NCBI RefSeq assembly: GCF_003382285.1 | Contig: NZ_QTJR01000001.1 | Location: 682,001 to 746,000 of the forward strand | Source of the DNA: Lysobacter soli | GTDB lineage: Bacteria; Pseudomonadota; Gammaproteobacteria; Xanthomonadales; Xanthomonadaceae | DNA length: 64,000 nucleotides | Direction of reading: 5' to 3' | Shown: positions 44,148 to 53,176 of the stretch, piece after piece | Layout: every line of letters begins with the position of its first letter | Numbering within the stretch: the first letter of the stretch is position 1 | Position numbers and translations under genes: made by a program | The notes under the pieces: model-generated | Told to the model about the DNA's origin: nothing | Database searches by the model: none | What the model saw: the letters and a program-made list of their open reading frames with translations, nothing else

Positions 44148-45206
44148 TCAGGGATGCGGGCGGACAATGCCGCTCACGCCCAGTTTCGCTGCGACCTGCG
44201 CCTTCAGCTGGTCGGCTTGGTCGCGGCTGGCGACCGGACCGACGCGAACGCGGTTCAGGACGCCCTTGTCGGTGCGGACCTGTTCGACGAAGGCGCTGAA
44301 GCCGGCGCCGCGCGCGCGATCGCGCAGCTTGTCGGCCTCGGCCGCGCTGCCAAAGGCGCCCAGCTGCACCGCGAAGCCCGTGCCGGACGCGGCCGGGGCG
44401 CTGGTGCGGGTCGCAGGCTGCGGTGCGGGGGTCGCGGGCTTCTCGACGGGCTTTTCGACCTTGGCGACCGGCTTCTCGACCGGGGCGGCGGGTTTCGCCG
44501 CGGCCGGCTTGGCCGGTTCCGGCGAGAGCGGCGCGGCGGTGGCCGGAGCGGGGCGCGATTCGGCCAGCGGCACCGGGGCCGAGACGGACGAGCCCGGCGT
44601 CGGGGCCGGCTGCGAGGCACTGGCGACGGGCTCGGCCGATTCGGCGTCGAGCACGACGACCTTGGCGCCGACGTCGCTGCGCACGCGTGCGGACTGGAGG
44701 CGTGCGGCCTCGGCCTCGGCCTGCGTGGCGAACGGGCCGATGCGCACGCGGTGCAGCGTGCGGCCGTTGCCCGGCACGGGTTCCTGGTAGGCGATCAGCT
44801 GCGCGCCCTGCAGCGCCTTCACGACGCGATCGGCGTCGGCGGTGCTCGCGTAGCTGCCAAAGCTGACGGCGAAGTTGCCGCCGCCGGTCGCGGCCGGCAT
44901 CGGGCCCTGTACGGACGCCGTCGGCGTGGTCGCGGTGGTGTCGACGGTCGGGAGCGTGTCGGCGTCGCCGCCGGACGCGGGGCCGGCGTTCATGCCGACC
45001 GCGCCGCCGCTGGGCGCCTGGCCAGGGCTCACGAGGGGAAGTTCGCGGGTTTCGAAGTCGCCTTCCGGCGCCTTGGGGAGTTCGAGCGGGACATTGGACG
45101 CCCCGCTTTCGGGGGCCGGCCCCTTGATCAGCATCGGCAGGAAGATCACCGCCAGTGCGATCAACACGACCGCACCGATGACGCGCTGTTTCAGGGCAGG
45201 TTCCAT
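44148..45206 (-). CDS. dedD: SPOR-domain protein, DedD-like cell-division protein
   Basis: A 352-residue protein: short cytoplasmic start MEPALKQRVIGAVVLIALAVIFLPMLIKG with one membrane helix (about 9-27), then a Pro/Ala/Lys-rich periplasmic linker with two SPOR domains, FAVSFGSYASTADADRVVKAL (about 112-190) and FAVQLGAFGSAAEADKLRDRA (about 275-350). SPOR domains bind peptide-free glycan strands at the septum. E. coli DedD has one SPOR domain; the second is an addition. Context (folC, cvpA, purF) supports the name. Confidence 0.88.
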   Translation of the reverse strand: MEPALKQRVIGAVVLIALAVIFLPMLIKGPAPESGASNVPLELPKAPEGDFETRELPLVSPGQAPSGGAVGMNAGPASGGDADTLPTVDTTATTPTASVQGPMPAATGGGNFAVSFGSYASTADADRVVKALQGAQLIAYQEPVPGNGRTLHRVRIGPFATQAEAEAARLQSARVRSDVGAKVVVLDAESAEPVASASQPAPTPGSSVSAPVPLAESRPAPATAAPLSPEPAKPAAAKPAAPVEKPVAKVEKPVEKPATPAPQPATRTSAPAASGTGFAVQLGAFGSAAEADKLRDRARGAGFSAFVEQVRTDKGVLNRVRVGPVASRDQADQLKAQVAAKLGVSGIVRPHP

Positions 45207-45241
45207 CGGTTCTCGTTTACCGCAGGCGGATCGCCGTGCGA

Positions 45242-45247
45242 ATTATA
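45242..45247 (-). promoter_or_regulatory. Putative -10 (TATAAT) upstream of dedD
   Basis: On the minus strand TATAAT lies 35 bases before the dedD ATG, in a region otherwise poor in A/T. No good -35 was found at 16-18 bases. Confidence 0.45.
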
Positions 45248-45287
45248 CCCTCGCGATCCGTCATGGCCGGTTCGATGCCGGTCACGT

Positions 45288-46592
45288 TCAGTCGCGGGCG
45301 AGCGACTCCAGCGCGCTCGCCGCGGTGTGGAACGAGCCGAACACCAGCACGCGGTCGCCCGCCTTCGCTTCCGCAAGGGCGGCCTGCAGCGCCTGTGCGA
45401 CGTCCGCGTGCCGCGTGCCGTCCGCCGCTGCGGTGCCGGACAGACGCGCCGCGAGCGCGTCCACGTCCCCGCCGCGCGGGCCGGCCTCGAGCAGCCCGGC
45501 CAGGTGCCAGCGGTCGACCACCGCCGCCATCGCCTCGACCACGCCGACGGCGTCCTTGTCGGACAGCGCGGCGTAGACGGCGATCACGCGCCCACGCGCG
45601 GGCGAGGCGCGAATCCAGTCGGCGAGCGCGCGGGCCGCCTGTGGGTTGTGGCCGACGTCGACGACGATCTCCACGCCATCGCGTTCGAACCGCTGCAACC
45701 GGCCGCCGACACGCGCGTTCGCGATGCCTTCCGAATACGCCTGTCGCGGCAGCGGTCTGGGCAGTTCCTTCAGCGCACGCAGCGCGGCGATGGCGACTGC
45801 CGCGTTGCGCAGCTGCACCGGCGCGGCCAGCTGCGGCGCGGGCAGTTCCAGGCGCTTGCCGATCTCGCGCCATTGCCAGCGCGCGGGCAACGCGTTGCCG
45901 TCGGCGTCCAGCGACGACGGGAGAGCCTTGAAGAAGAAATCGTTCGAGATGCGCCACGTCGGCGCGCCGATGCGGTAGGCGTGACCGAGCACGCTCGAGG
46001 GCGGATCGTCGTCGCCCAGCACCAGCGGCTTCCATGCGCGCGCGATGCCGACCTTTTCCGCGCCGATCTGCTCGCGGTCGTCGCCGAGGTACTCCTGGTG
46101 GTCCAGGTCCACCGTGGTGATGATCGCGACGTCGGCATCGATCAGGTTCGTTGCGTCGAGGCGCCCGCCCAGGCCGACTTCCAGGATCGCCAGGTCGAGC
46201 CCCGCGCGCTCGAACAACCACAGCGCGGCGAGCGTGCCGTACTCGAAGTACGTCAGTTGCGTGTCGCCGCGCGCGGCTTCGATCGCCTCGAAAGCCTCGA
46301 TCAGCGCGTCGTCGGACGCGTCGGCGCCGTCGATGCGAACGCGCTCGTTGTAGGACAGCAGGTGCGGCGATGTGTACGCGCCGACCTTCCAGCCGGCCGC
46401 GCGCGCGATCGACTCGATGAAGGCGACCGTCGAACCCTTGCCGTTCGTGCCGCCGACCGTGATCACCGCCCTGCCCGGCTTGCCCAGCCCCAGCGACTGC
46501 GCGACCACGCGGATGCGGTCGAGCCCCATGTCGATGGAGCGGGGGTGGATGCGTTCGATGTACTGGAGCCAGTCGGGGAGCGTGCGGGTCAT
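45288..46592 (-). CDS. folC: Bifunctional folylpolyglutamate/dihydrofolate synthase
   Basis: A 434-residue ATP-dependent ligase of the Mur family. ITVGGTNGKGSTVAF is the P-loop, followed by YTSPHLLSYNERVRIDG, LTYFEYGTLAALWLF, LEVGLGGRLDATN and ITTVDLDHQEYLGD; the C-terminal domain has VVDVGHNPQAARALAD and FGSFHTAASAL. It adds glutamate to dihydropteroate and to folates. It begins the folC-dedD-cvpA-purF order; accD, often upstream, is absent here. GATAAT lies six bases before the ATG. Confidence 0.95.
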   Translation of the reverse strand: MTRTLPDWLQYIERIHPRSIDMGLDRIRVVAQSLGLGKPGRAVITVGGTNGKGSTVAFIESIARAAGWKVGAYTSPHLLSYNERVRIDGADASDDALIEAFEAIEAARGDTQLTYFEYGTLAALWLFERAGLDLAILEVGLGGRLDATNLIDADVAIITTVDLDHQEYLGDDREQIGAEKVGIARAWKPLVLGDDDPPSSVLGHAYRIGAPTWRISNDFFFKALPSSLDADGNALPARWQWREIGKRLELPAPQLAAPVQLRNAAVAIAALRALKELPRPLPRQAYSEGIANARVGGRLQRFERDGVEIVVDVGHNPQAARALADWIRASPARGRVIAVYAALSDKDAVGVVEAMAAVVDRWHLAGLLEAGPRGGDVDALAARLSGTAAADGTRHADVAQALQAALAEAKAGDRVLVFGSFHTAASALESLARD

Positions 46593-46598
46593 CCGCGC

Positions 46599-46604
46599 AT
46601 TATC
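46599..46604 (-). promoter_or_regulatory. -10 box for folC, likely leaderless
   Basis: GATAAT on the minus strand, six bases from the ATG of folC, with no ribosome site between. Confidence 0.5.
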
Positions 46605-46651
46605 GCGGTTGCCGCGCGGGCCGGGGTCTTTTCGAGCCCGCCGCTGAGGCG

Positions 46652-47146
46652 TCAGGCGTCCCGTTCGTACAACAGTGCGTCCGCGTGGTCGACGAAATGA
46701 GCGGCGAGGTATTCCAGGCGGTCCAGATCCACGCTGCAGGGATGCGCGAGCTCGCGATAGGCCGCGCTCGTTGCGTCGTGATCGCCCCCGGAGTCGCGCC
46801 ACACGGTGAGAGCTCGACCCAGCGCCGCCGCCTCGCCGTCGAGCCCGACAGCTTCGTAGGCCTGGATGATGCGGCCCACTTCCGCTTCCCGATTTGAAAA
46901 CGCGTGCCAGCCGCTGTATTGGCACTGCGCTTCCCAGTCGAACAGATGCGCGATCAGTCCATAGCCGCGCGGCAACTCATCCTCGGCCAGATCCGACTGC
47001 TGCAACTGCGCGGCAAGTTCCATGAAGGCGTCGATCCAGGTGCGATGGTCGTCATGTCGCCAGAATTCCAGCGGCAAACCGCGTGCGGTGCCGGGCGACC
47101 GCCCGACCGCTTCGAGCACCGGAACAATCGACGCTGGAAGACGCAT
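46652..47146 (-). CDS. DMP19-like domain protein, function unknown
   Basis: A 164-residue soluble protein. The segment WEAQCQYSGWHAFSNREAEVGRIIQAYEAVGLDGEAAAL (about residues 73-111) has the pattern of DMP19/DUF4375 domains (E-x2-x-G-x-x-x-F-N ... A-x-x-x-G-x-x), found in small cytoplasmic proteins of unknown role, sometimes near toxin-immunity loci. No such locus is seen here. Its ATG overlaps the stop of the histidine phosphatase gene (ATGA at 47144-47148 region), so the two are co-translated. Confidence 0.6.
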   Translation of the reverse strand: MRLPASIVPVLEAVGRSPGTARGLPLEFWRHDDHRTWIDAFMELAAQLQQSDLAEDELPRGYGLIAHLFDWEAQCQYSGWHAFSNREAEVGRIIQAYEAVGLDGEAAALGRALTVWRDSGGDHDATSAAYRELAHPCSVDLDRLEYLAAHFVDHADALLYERDA

Positions 47147-47787
47147 CACAGCGCCCGGTGCACCGCTTCGCCGAAGAACGCCGTGTGGTGGCTGCAATCA
47201 TTCAGGCGCACCACGTCGAGGTGGTCTACGTCGGGGCCTTCCAGCAGGTTGATGGTCGTGGGCGCCTGGCGGAACGTCCACAGCTTCGCGAACGGAATGC
47301 CAAGGACGTGGCACAGCAGCACGCGGTTCACCGCGTCGTGCGCGACGACCAGCAGCGTGTCGCTCGGGCCAAGGCCCTCGGCGGCGCGCGCGAAGGCGGG
47401 CCAGGCGCGGTCGAACACGTGCTGGAGCGATTCGCCTTCGGGCATCAGCACTTCGTGCGGCGTGTCGCGCCAGGCCTGCAGGCGCTCGGGATCGCGTTCG
47501 CGGATCTCGGTGGCGAGCAGGCCTTCCCACGTGCCGTGCGCGATTTCCATCAGGCCCGGATCGAGCGTGAGCGGGAGATCGCGATCGCCCAACGCGAATT
47601 CCGCCGTCTGCCGCGCACGACCCAGCGGCGAGGCCACGGCACGCGTGATCTGCACGTCGCGCAAGCGCTCGCCCAGCGCGCGCGCCTGCCCGATGCCGAC
47701 GTCAGACAGCGGAATGTCTTCCTGCCCCTGGTAGCGGCCTTCGGCGTTCCAGGGCGTTTCGCCGTGACGTGCAAGCAGAATGCGCAT
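47146..47787 (-). CDS. Histidine phosphatase family protein (phosphoglycerate-mutase-like)
   Basis: A 213-residue enzyme. The phosphate-accepting histidine is in LLARHGETPWNAEGRYQGQEDIPLS (RHG at residues 7-9), with the second arginine in SPLGRARQTAEFA, the Glu in GLMEIAHGTWEG and the second His in VVAHDAVNRVLL. This resembles CobC/GpmB-type phosphatases; no cobalamin genes are nearby, so a general phosphatase is likely. The Met at 47787 is the only start compatible with the conserved first strand. Confidence 0.88.
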   Translation of the reverse strand: MRILLARHGETPWNAEGRYQGQEDIPLSDVGIGQARALGERLRDVQITRAVASPLGRARQTAEFALGDRDLPLTLDPGLMEIAHGTWEGLLATEIRERDPERLQAWRDTPHEVLMPEGESLQHVFDRAWPAFARAAEGLGPSDTLLVVAHDAVNRVLLCHVLGIPFAKLWTFRQAPTTINLLEGPDVDHLDVVRLNDCSHHTAFFGEAVHRAL

Positions 47788-47930
47788 GAGTTCGGATCCG
47801 TGAGGGCGGCCGACGGAGGCGTCGCGCCGAATGCGGCAGCCTAGCAAATGCGCCGTGGCGCACAACGGTTGCACTGGCAACCGCCGCGCGCCTGCGGGAC
47901 GATGCGCGTTCTACTCATGGAGCGACGGCG

Positions 47931-48329
47931 ATGGCACAGGTCAAGGGCGAGTTCGACGTGAAGCGCAACCCGGAAGGCGGGTTCGATCTGGGCGGCGGCG
48001 CGGTGGCCGGCCACTTCCGCTTCGACAAGCAGTTCCATGGTGCGCTGGATGCGACCGGCATCGTGCACATGCTCGCGGTCGGCACGCAGGTCGATGGCTC
48101 GGCGGCCTACGTGGCGGTGGAGCGCATCGACGGCACGCTCGACGGCCTGCGCGGCGCGTTCCTCACCCAACACAACGGCACGCTCGATCGCGGCGCACCG
48201 ACCCTGTCGCTGACGGTGGTGCCGGACTCGGCCACGGGCGAGCTGGAAGGCCTGCGCGGACGGATGCAGATCGACATCGTCGAAGGCAAGCACTACTACA
48301 CGTTCGATTACGAGATCGCCGAAGGGTGA
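47931..48329 (+). CDS. DUF3224 domain-containing protein
   Basis: A 132-residue protein matching the DUF3224 beta-barrel pattern: KGEFDVKR ... FDKQFHGALDATGIVHMLAVGTQVDGSAAYVAVERIDGTLDGLRGAFLTQHNGTLDRG ... LSLTVVPDSATGELEGLRGRMQIDIVEGKHYYTFDYEI. The K-x-F-x-G-D/A-L-x-x-x-S/T-G and F-x-x-Q-H-x-G motifs are diagnostic. These proteins resemble allene oxide cyclase barrels; function unknown. It stands alone, with repeats downstream. Confidence 0.85.
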   Translation: MAQVKGEFDVKRNPEGGFDLGGGAVAGHFRFDKQFHGALDATGIVHMLAVGTQVDGSAAYVAVERIDGTLDGLRGAFLTQHNGTLDRGAPTLSLTVVPDSATGELEGLRGRMQIDIVEGKHYYTFDYEIAEG

Positions 48330-48366
48330 TTACGCTTTAGCGACAGACCGGCCGTCCCACTACACC

Positions 48367-48498
48367 GTCATCCCGGCGAAGGCCGGGACCCAGGCTCACG
48401 TAACCAGAGCAGAGCCAGACGGATTCAGCTTTCGCTGAAATGACGCCTTTTCCTCCTGAAGACAAGACAGCCTGGGTCCCGGCCTTCGCCGGGATGAC
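48367..48498. repeat. Composite REP element: 28-bp perfect inverted repeat around a small hairpin
   Basis: The 28-base unit seen at 16741 occurs at 48367-48394 and, exactly inverted, at 48471-48498. Between them CAGCTTTCGCTG with AATGAC (about 48427-48443) matches the inner part of the repeat at 40755. No reading frame of note. The inverted arms would make a stable cruciform or RNA stem between the convergent DUF3224 and S46 peptidase genes. Confidence 0.88.
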
Positions 48499-48542
48499 TG
48501 CTTCTCATCGAACATTCGACTGGCTTGCGCCGTGTGCGAAGC

Positions 48543-50723
48543 CTACTTCCCCGCCTTCTCCGGCACGCCCATCTCGGCCAGCAGCTGCGGCGCCGGGAAG
48601 ACCTCCTGCATGATCCAGCGCATGTAACGCTGATCGACCGCGATCATGCGCGTCATCGCCGGATCGAAGACCCAGTTGCTGCTCACGGACTCCCAGTTGC
48701 CGTCGAACGCGAGGCCGACGAGCTTGCCCTGCGCATCGAGCACGGGCGAGCCCGAGTTGCCACCGGTGATGTCCAGGTCCGAGAGGAAATTCACCGGAAC
48801 CGTCTTGAGCTTGCGATCGGCCAGGCCGCCGTAGTTCTTCGCGGAGATCGCATCGAGCAGCACCTGTGGCGCATCGAACGGTTCCTTGCCTGTGGCCTTG
48901 GCCGCCACTTCCTCCAGACGCGTGAACGGCACCTGCTTCGTGCCATCGGTCTTCGTGTAGCCAGTCACATTGCCGAAGGTGATGCGCAGCGACGAATTGG
49001 CATCCGGATACACCGACTGGCCCTTGCTCTTCTTGTAGTCGGCGACAGCCTGCATATACACCGGTCGCGCGACGAGCGCATCGCCGGCGCGCGCCTTGCC
49101 TTCCTGCTCCAGCTGCAGGACGGTCGGCATGATCGCGACAGCGAACTGCACCGCCGGATCCTTGCTCTTCTCGAACGACGCCTTGTCGGTGTCCATCAGC
49201 GTGATGCGCTGCTGCGTGCTGCCGAGCCTGGTCTTGGCGAGCTTGTCGAGCGCGGCCTGGATGGCCTTCTCGTCGCTACCGCCGAGCCATTTGTCGAGTG
49301 CGGGCACGCGCTGCGAATCGGGAAGCTTGAGGTATTCGCGCAGCCAGTACGCCTGCAGTTCGCGATCCATCGCCGGCACGTAGCGACGTTCCATCTGGCG
49401 CATCGCGCCTTCGATGGTGGGGCGGTCGCGTTCCTGGTAACCCTGCTCGCGCTCGGCGTCGGGCTTGGCGCGCTCCAGCGCGAACCGGTACAGCTGCGTC
49501 GCCGCACCCAGCGTGCCGGTGCTGCGCAGCTGGCCGAAGACGAGGTCGCGTTCGCGATGCGTGCGCGCGGCCTCATCCAGCGCGACGAGTTTCCCGTGCG
49601 CCGCGATGGCCGCTTCGCCCTGCGGCCCCTGCTTGCGCAGCCATTCGAGCACCGCCGTTTCCTCGGCCTGCTTCTTCTCGGCCGCGCCGATGCGCTTGAA
49701 GCCTTCCAGCTGGCCGTCGTAGTTCTTCATCACGTTCTGCCAGCCACGGATCGTGCTGGCGTAACGCACGGCGATGTCGGGATTCTTGCCGCCTTCGCGC
49801 TGCACGAGCGCGACCAGCCGCTTGTAATGCTCGCCGATCGTGGGGTACGTCCAGGTCGCCGTCTCGTCGAATTCCTCGGCAAGCGCATACCGCGCGGTGC
49901 GGCCGGGGTAACCCGCGACCATCACGAAATCGCGTTCGCCCAGCGGCTTGTCGGCGATTTTCAGGTGATGCTTCGGCTGGTACGGCACGTTGTCGGGCGA
50001 GAACGCCGCGGGCTTTCCGTCCTTGCCGACGTACGCGCGATAGAACGCGAAGTCGCCGGTGTGGCGCGGCCACGTCCAGTTGTCCACTTCGCCGCCGTAA
50101 TTGCCGATGCTGCCCGGCGGCGCGTAAACCAGGCGCACATCCTTGATTTCGAGATTGCGGAACAGACGGTAGCTGTTGCCGCCGGAGAAACTGTAAAGCC
50201 GGCAGCGGAAACCCGGCTCGCGTTCGCACGAGGCGACCAGTTGCTTCTCGATCTTCTCCAGCGCCTGCGTGCGGCCCAGTGCATCGGGCGCGAGATCGAT
50301 CGCCGCGCGCACCTGTTTGGTCACGTCCTGGATCGTGTCCAGCGCATAGATGCGCGCGTTCGGACCGGCGGAGACTTCCTGCGCGGGCGTGGCGGCGTTG
50401 AAGCCGTCCCGCATCAGGTTCTTTTCAGGCGTGGAATTGAGCTGGATCGCGCCGTACGCACAGTGGTGGTTCGTGACGACCAGGCCCTGCGGCGACACGA
50501 AGCTCGCCGTGCAGCCACCGAGCGAGACCACGGCCGCCATCGGATCGCCGGTCAGGTTGGCCAACTGCGAGGGATTGAGCTTCAGCCCGGCCTTCTTCAG
50601 CGGGCCGGCGATCTCCGGCAGCTGCTGCGGCACCCACATGCCTTCGACGGCCTGCGCGACATTCGCCGCGAGCATCGCGCCCAACCCACTTCCGATCGCA
50701 ACCGCCAGCCCCGCAAGACGCAT
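48543..50723 (-). CDS. S46 family dipeptidyl-peptidase (DPP7-like)
   Basis: A 726-residue periplasmic serine peptidase with a signal peptide (cut near AQA-VEGMW, residue 25). The chymotrypsin-like active site shows His86/87 in VVTNHHCAYGAIQ and Ser657 in DITGGNSGSPVL. Eighteen residues after the serine, Gly675 (FDGNWE) sits where DPP7 has Gly and DPP11 has Arg, pointing to hydrophobic rather than acidic P1 residues. The family removes dipeptides from N-termini. A second S46 gene lies directly upstream, so the pair may cover different peptides. Confidence 0.93.
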   Translation of the reverse strand: MRLAGLAVAIGSGLGAMLAANVAQAVEGMWVPQQLPEIAGPLKKAGLKLNPSQLANLTGDPMAAVVSLGGCTASFVSPQGLVVTNHHCAYGAIQLNSTPEKNLMRDGFNAATPAQEVSAGPNARIYALDTIQDVTKQVRAAIDLAPDALGRTQALEKIEKQLVASCEREPGFRCRLYSFSGGNSYRLFRNLEIKDVRLVYAPPGSIGNYGGEVDNWTWPRHTGDFAFYRAYVGKDGKPAAFSPDNVPYQPKHHLKIADKPLGERDFVMVAGYPGRTARYALAEEFDETATWTYPTIGEHYKRLVALVQREGGKNPDIAVRYASTIRGWQNVMKNYDGQLEGFKRIGAAEKKQAEETAVLEWLRKQGPQGEAAIAAHGKLVALDEAARTHRERDLVFGQLRSTGTLGAATQLYRFALERAKPDAEREQGYQERDRPTIEGAMRQMERRYVPAMDRELQAYWLREYLKLPDSQRVPALDKWLGGSDEKAIQAALDKLAKTRLGSTQQRITLMDTDKASFEKSKDPAVQFAVAIMPTVLQLEQEGKARAGDALVARPVYMQAVADYKKSKGQSVYPDANSSLRITFGNVTGYTKTDGTKQVPFTRLEEVAAKATGKEPFDAPQVLLDAISAKNYGGLADRKLKTVPVNFLSDLDITGGNSGSPVLDAQGKLVGLAFDGNWESVSSNWVFDPAMTRMIAVDQRYMRWIMQEVFPAPQLLAEMGVPEKAGK

Positions 50724-50866
50724 GCGCCACTCCTTCGATGATCGAAGGCCGAGTCTAGCCCGCGCATGCGAAGCCGCACCATGCTGCGGTGCGGCGCGAA
50801 TTGGCGGCCCGTGCATGAAGCCCATTCATGCCGGATCGGGCCGCCCGCATCGGCAAACTCCGTGCG

Positions 50867-53032
50867 TCACTCCGCCGGCAGGTTCATTTCCTTCAGCAGG
50901 TGCGGCGCCGGATACACCTTGGCCATCAGCCAACGCATGTAGCGCATGTCGACGTGGATCGCGCGCTTGAAGCGCGGATCGAACATCCAGCTGGCGCTCA
51001 CCGCTTCCCAGTTGCTGTCGAAGTTCAGGGCGATGAGCTTGCCCTGCGCATCCAGCACCGGCGAGCCGGAATTGCCGCCGGTCGTGTCGAGGTTGGTGAG
51101 GATGTCGACCGTCTGCGTATCCAGGCTCGGTTCGGCGGTGGTGCCGAAATCGCCCTTCGCGATCGCGTCAAGCAGCGGCTTCGGTGCATCGAACGGCTCC
51201 TCGCCGGTGTGCTTCTCGACGATGCCCTGCACGGTGGTGAGCGGCCGGTAATGCACGCCGTCGCGCGGATCCATCGCGCTGATGCGGCCGTAGCTCACGC
51301 GCAGCGTCGAGTTCGCATCCGGATACACCGCGCGCCCCTGCGACTGGCGATACGCAATGAGCGCACGCATGTACGCCGGGCGCAGGCGCAGCAGTTCGCC
51401 GGCGCTGGCCTTGGCTTCGTCGTCGAGGCGCAACAACGCCGGCATGAGCGACGCAGCGGCCTGCAGCAGCGTGTCGTTCGATGCGGCGAGCGCGGAGCGA
51501 TCGGCCTGCATCGCGGCAAGGCGATTGGCTTCCGTACCCAGCTGCGTGCCGGCGTACATCGCGTCGAGCTTCTGCTTCAGCTGCGCCGGCGTGGTGCCGA
51601 ACACGGCGTCGAATTCCGGCACGTGCTGCGCGGCAGGCAACGCCTGGTATTGCGTCAGCAGTTCGGTGAGCAGCGCCTTCTCGACCTGCGGCGCGTAGCG
51701 ACGCTGCGCCTGCTTCAACTGGCCGGTGATCAGCACTTCATCGCGCTGCTGGTACCCGGTTTCGCGCTGCGCATCGGGCTTGGTGCGCTCGTTCGCCAGG
51801 CGCTGCACGGTGATCGCGGCGCGCAGCAGCTGCGTCTGGGACTGGATCACGCCGATCAGCTGGTCACGTTCGCGCGTGGCGACGCCCGCGTCGAGCACCG
51901 CCTGCGCGGCGGCGATGTCGGCGCGCGTCGCGGCGGCATCGGGCTGCCTGTCGAGCCACGCGAACATCGACGTTTCATCCTCGCGGCGCACGCGCGTGGC
52001 GTTGCTGCGGCGCAAGCCGTCGAGTTCGCCCTGCGCGCGCTTGAGGTTGTTCTTCAGGCTGCGCACCTGCGAGGCGTAGGCGACCCGCGCGGTTTCGTCC
52101 TTCTCCGCAGTGCCTTCGATCACGTCGATCATCTTCTGGAACAGTGCCACGCGCGAAGGCAGCTGCCAGTCGATCTGGTTCGCGAATTCCGACGCCATGC
52201 GATGGCGGAACGTCACGCCGGGGTAGCCGGCGAGCATCGCGAAATCGCCTTCCTTCACGTTGCGCGTGGACACCTGCAGATGCGCCGGCGGCACGTACGG
52301 CACGTTGTCGGGCGAATAATCGGCCGGCTTGCCGTCCTTGCCGACGTAGGCGCGCAGCAGCGTGAAATCGCCGGCGTGGCGCGGCCAGACGAAGTTGTCG
52401 ACCTCGCCACCGTAATTGCCGATGGCGTTGGGCGGCGCGTAGACGAGGCGCACGTCGCGCAGCTCGAGCTGGCGCACGAGGTAGAAGTCGGTGCCGTAGT
52501 ACATGTTGGCGACGCTGCAGCGCGTGCCGGGCTCGCGTTCGCATTCGGCGACGGCGGCCTTCGTCGCGGCATCCACCGCGTCGAAATACGCACGGCCCTG
52601 CTTGCCCGCCGCGCCGGCGAGGATGCGATCGGTGATGCGGTCGAAGCCGGTCGTCACCAGCACGCGGTAGTCGGGATTCGCCGGAAGCTCCGCCGCGCGA
52701 TCGGCGGCGATGTAGCCGTCCTGGATCAGGTCGCGGTCCGGCTTGGAGTTGTACTGGATCACGCCGAACGCGACGTGGTGGTTCGTCAGCACCAGGCCGT
52801 CCTTCGAGACGAACGCGCCGCTCGCCCCGCCCACCTTCACCACCGCGTTCATCGGCGGTTTCGCCAGTTCCGCCAGGTCACGCGCGTTGCCGCGGAAGCC
52901 CGCGGCCTTGAGCTGGCCGGCGATGTCGGGCAGCTGCGAGGGCATCCACATGCCTTCGTCGGCCTGGGCGGCGCTGTTCAGGCCCAGGGCCAGCGGGATC
53001 GAAACGGACAGGCTCAACAGACGGCGGCGCAT
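50867..53032 (-). CDS. S46 family dipeptidyl-peptidase, second copy
   Basis: A 721-residue paralogue of the gene at 48543 with a signal peptide (cut near AQADEGMW). His85/86 in VLTNHHVAFGVIQ and Ser655 in DTTGGNSGSPVL are catalytic; residue 673 (FDSNWE) is Ser, not the Arg of Asp/Glu-specific DPP11 nor the Gly of classical DPP7. Like the first copy it has NYGGEVDNFVWPRHAGDFTLLRAYVG and YPDANSTLRVSYG, both family hallmarks. It is separated by 143 bases from the downstream copy, so each may have its own promoter. Confidence 0.93.
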   Translation of the reverse strand: MRRRLLSLSVSIPLALGLNSAAQADEGMWMPSQLPDIAGQLKAAGFRGNARDLAELAKPPMNAVVKVGGASGAFVSKDGLVLTNHHVAFGVIQYNSKPDRDLIQDGYIAADRAAELPANPDYRVLVTTGFDRITDRILAGAAGKQGRAYFDAVDAATKAAVAECEREPGTRCSVANMYYGTDFYLVRQLELRDVRLVYAPPNAIGNYGGEVDNFVWPRHAGDFTLLRAYVGKDGKPADYSPDNVPYVPPAHLQVSTRNVKEGDFAMLAGYPGVTFRHRMASEFANQIDWQLPSRVALFQKMIDVIEGTAEKDETARVAYASQVRSLKNNLKRAQGELDGLRRSNATRVRREDETSMFAWLDRQPDAAATRADIAAAQAVLDAGVATRERDQLIGVIQSQTQLLRAAITVQRLANERTKPDAQRETGYQQRDEVLITGQLKQAQRRYAPQVEKALLTELLTQYQALPAAQHVPEFDAVFGTTPAQLKQKLDAMYAGTQLGTEANRLAAMQADRSALAASNDTLLQAAASLMPALLRLDDEAKASAGELLRLRPAYMRALIAYRQSQGRAVYPDANSTLRVSYGRISAMDPRDGVHYRPLTTVQGIVEKHTGEEPFDAPKPLLDAIAKGDFGTTAEPSLDTQTVDILTNLDTTGGNSGSPVLDAQGKLIALNFDSNWEAVSASWMFDPRFKRAIHVDMRYMRWLMAKVYPAPHLLKEMNLPAE

Positions 53033-53132
53033 GGTGGGATCGGGTTCTTCGCGGCTCGGGGAGGCGGCGACGATAGGCGAAGCCGGCGGCCTGCGGCAAA
53101 CCCGCGGGACCGGTCAAGGTCCGGCCGCCGCG

Positions 53133-53138
53133 TATAAT
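53133..53138 (+). promoter_or_regulatory. Putative -10 (TATAAT) for tdh-kbl
   Basis: A perfect TATAAT 38 bases before the tdh ATG, the only AT-rich hexamer in the gap. The -35 region (GGTCAA 18 bases upstream) is weak. Confidence 0.5.
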
Positions 53139-53176
53139 TCGCCCCTCTTTACCGCCAGTCCGCGGACGAATCCCAC

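Noticed and set aside
48367-48498. Possible insertion sequence ends
   Set aside because: Inverted 28-bp arms enclose only 76 bases and no transposase fragment or target duplication is visible.
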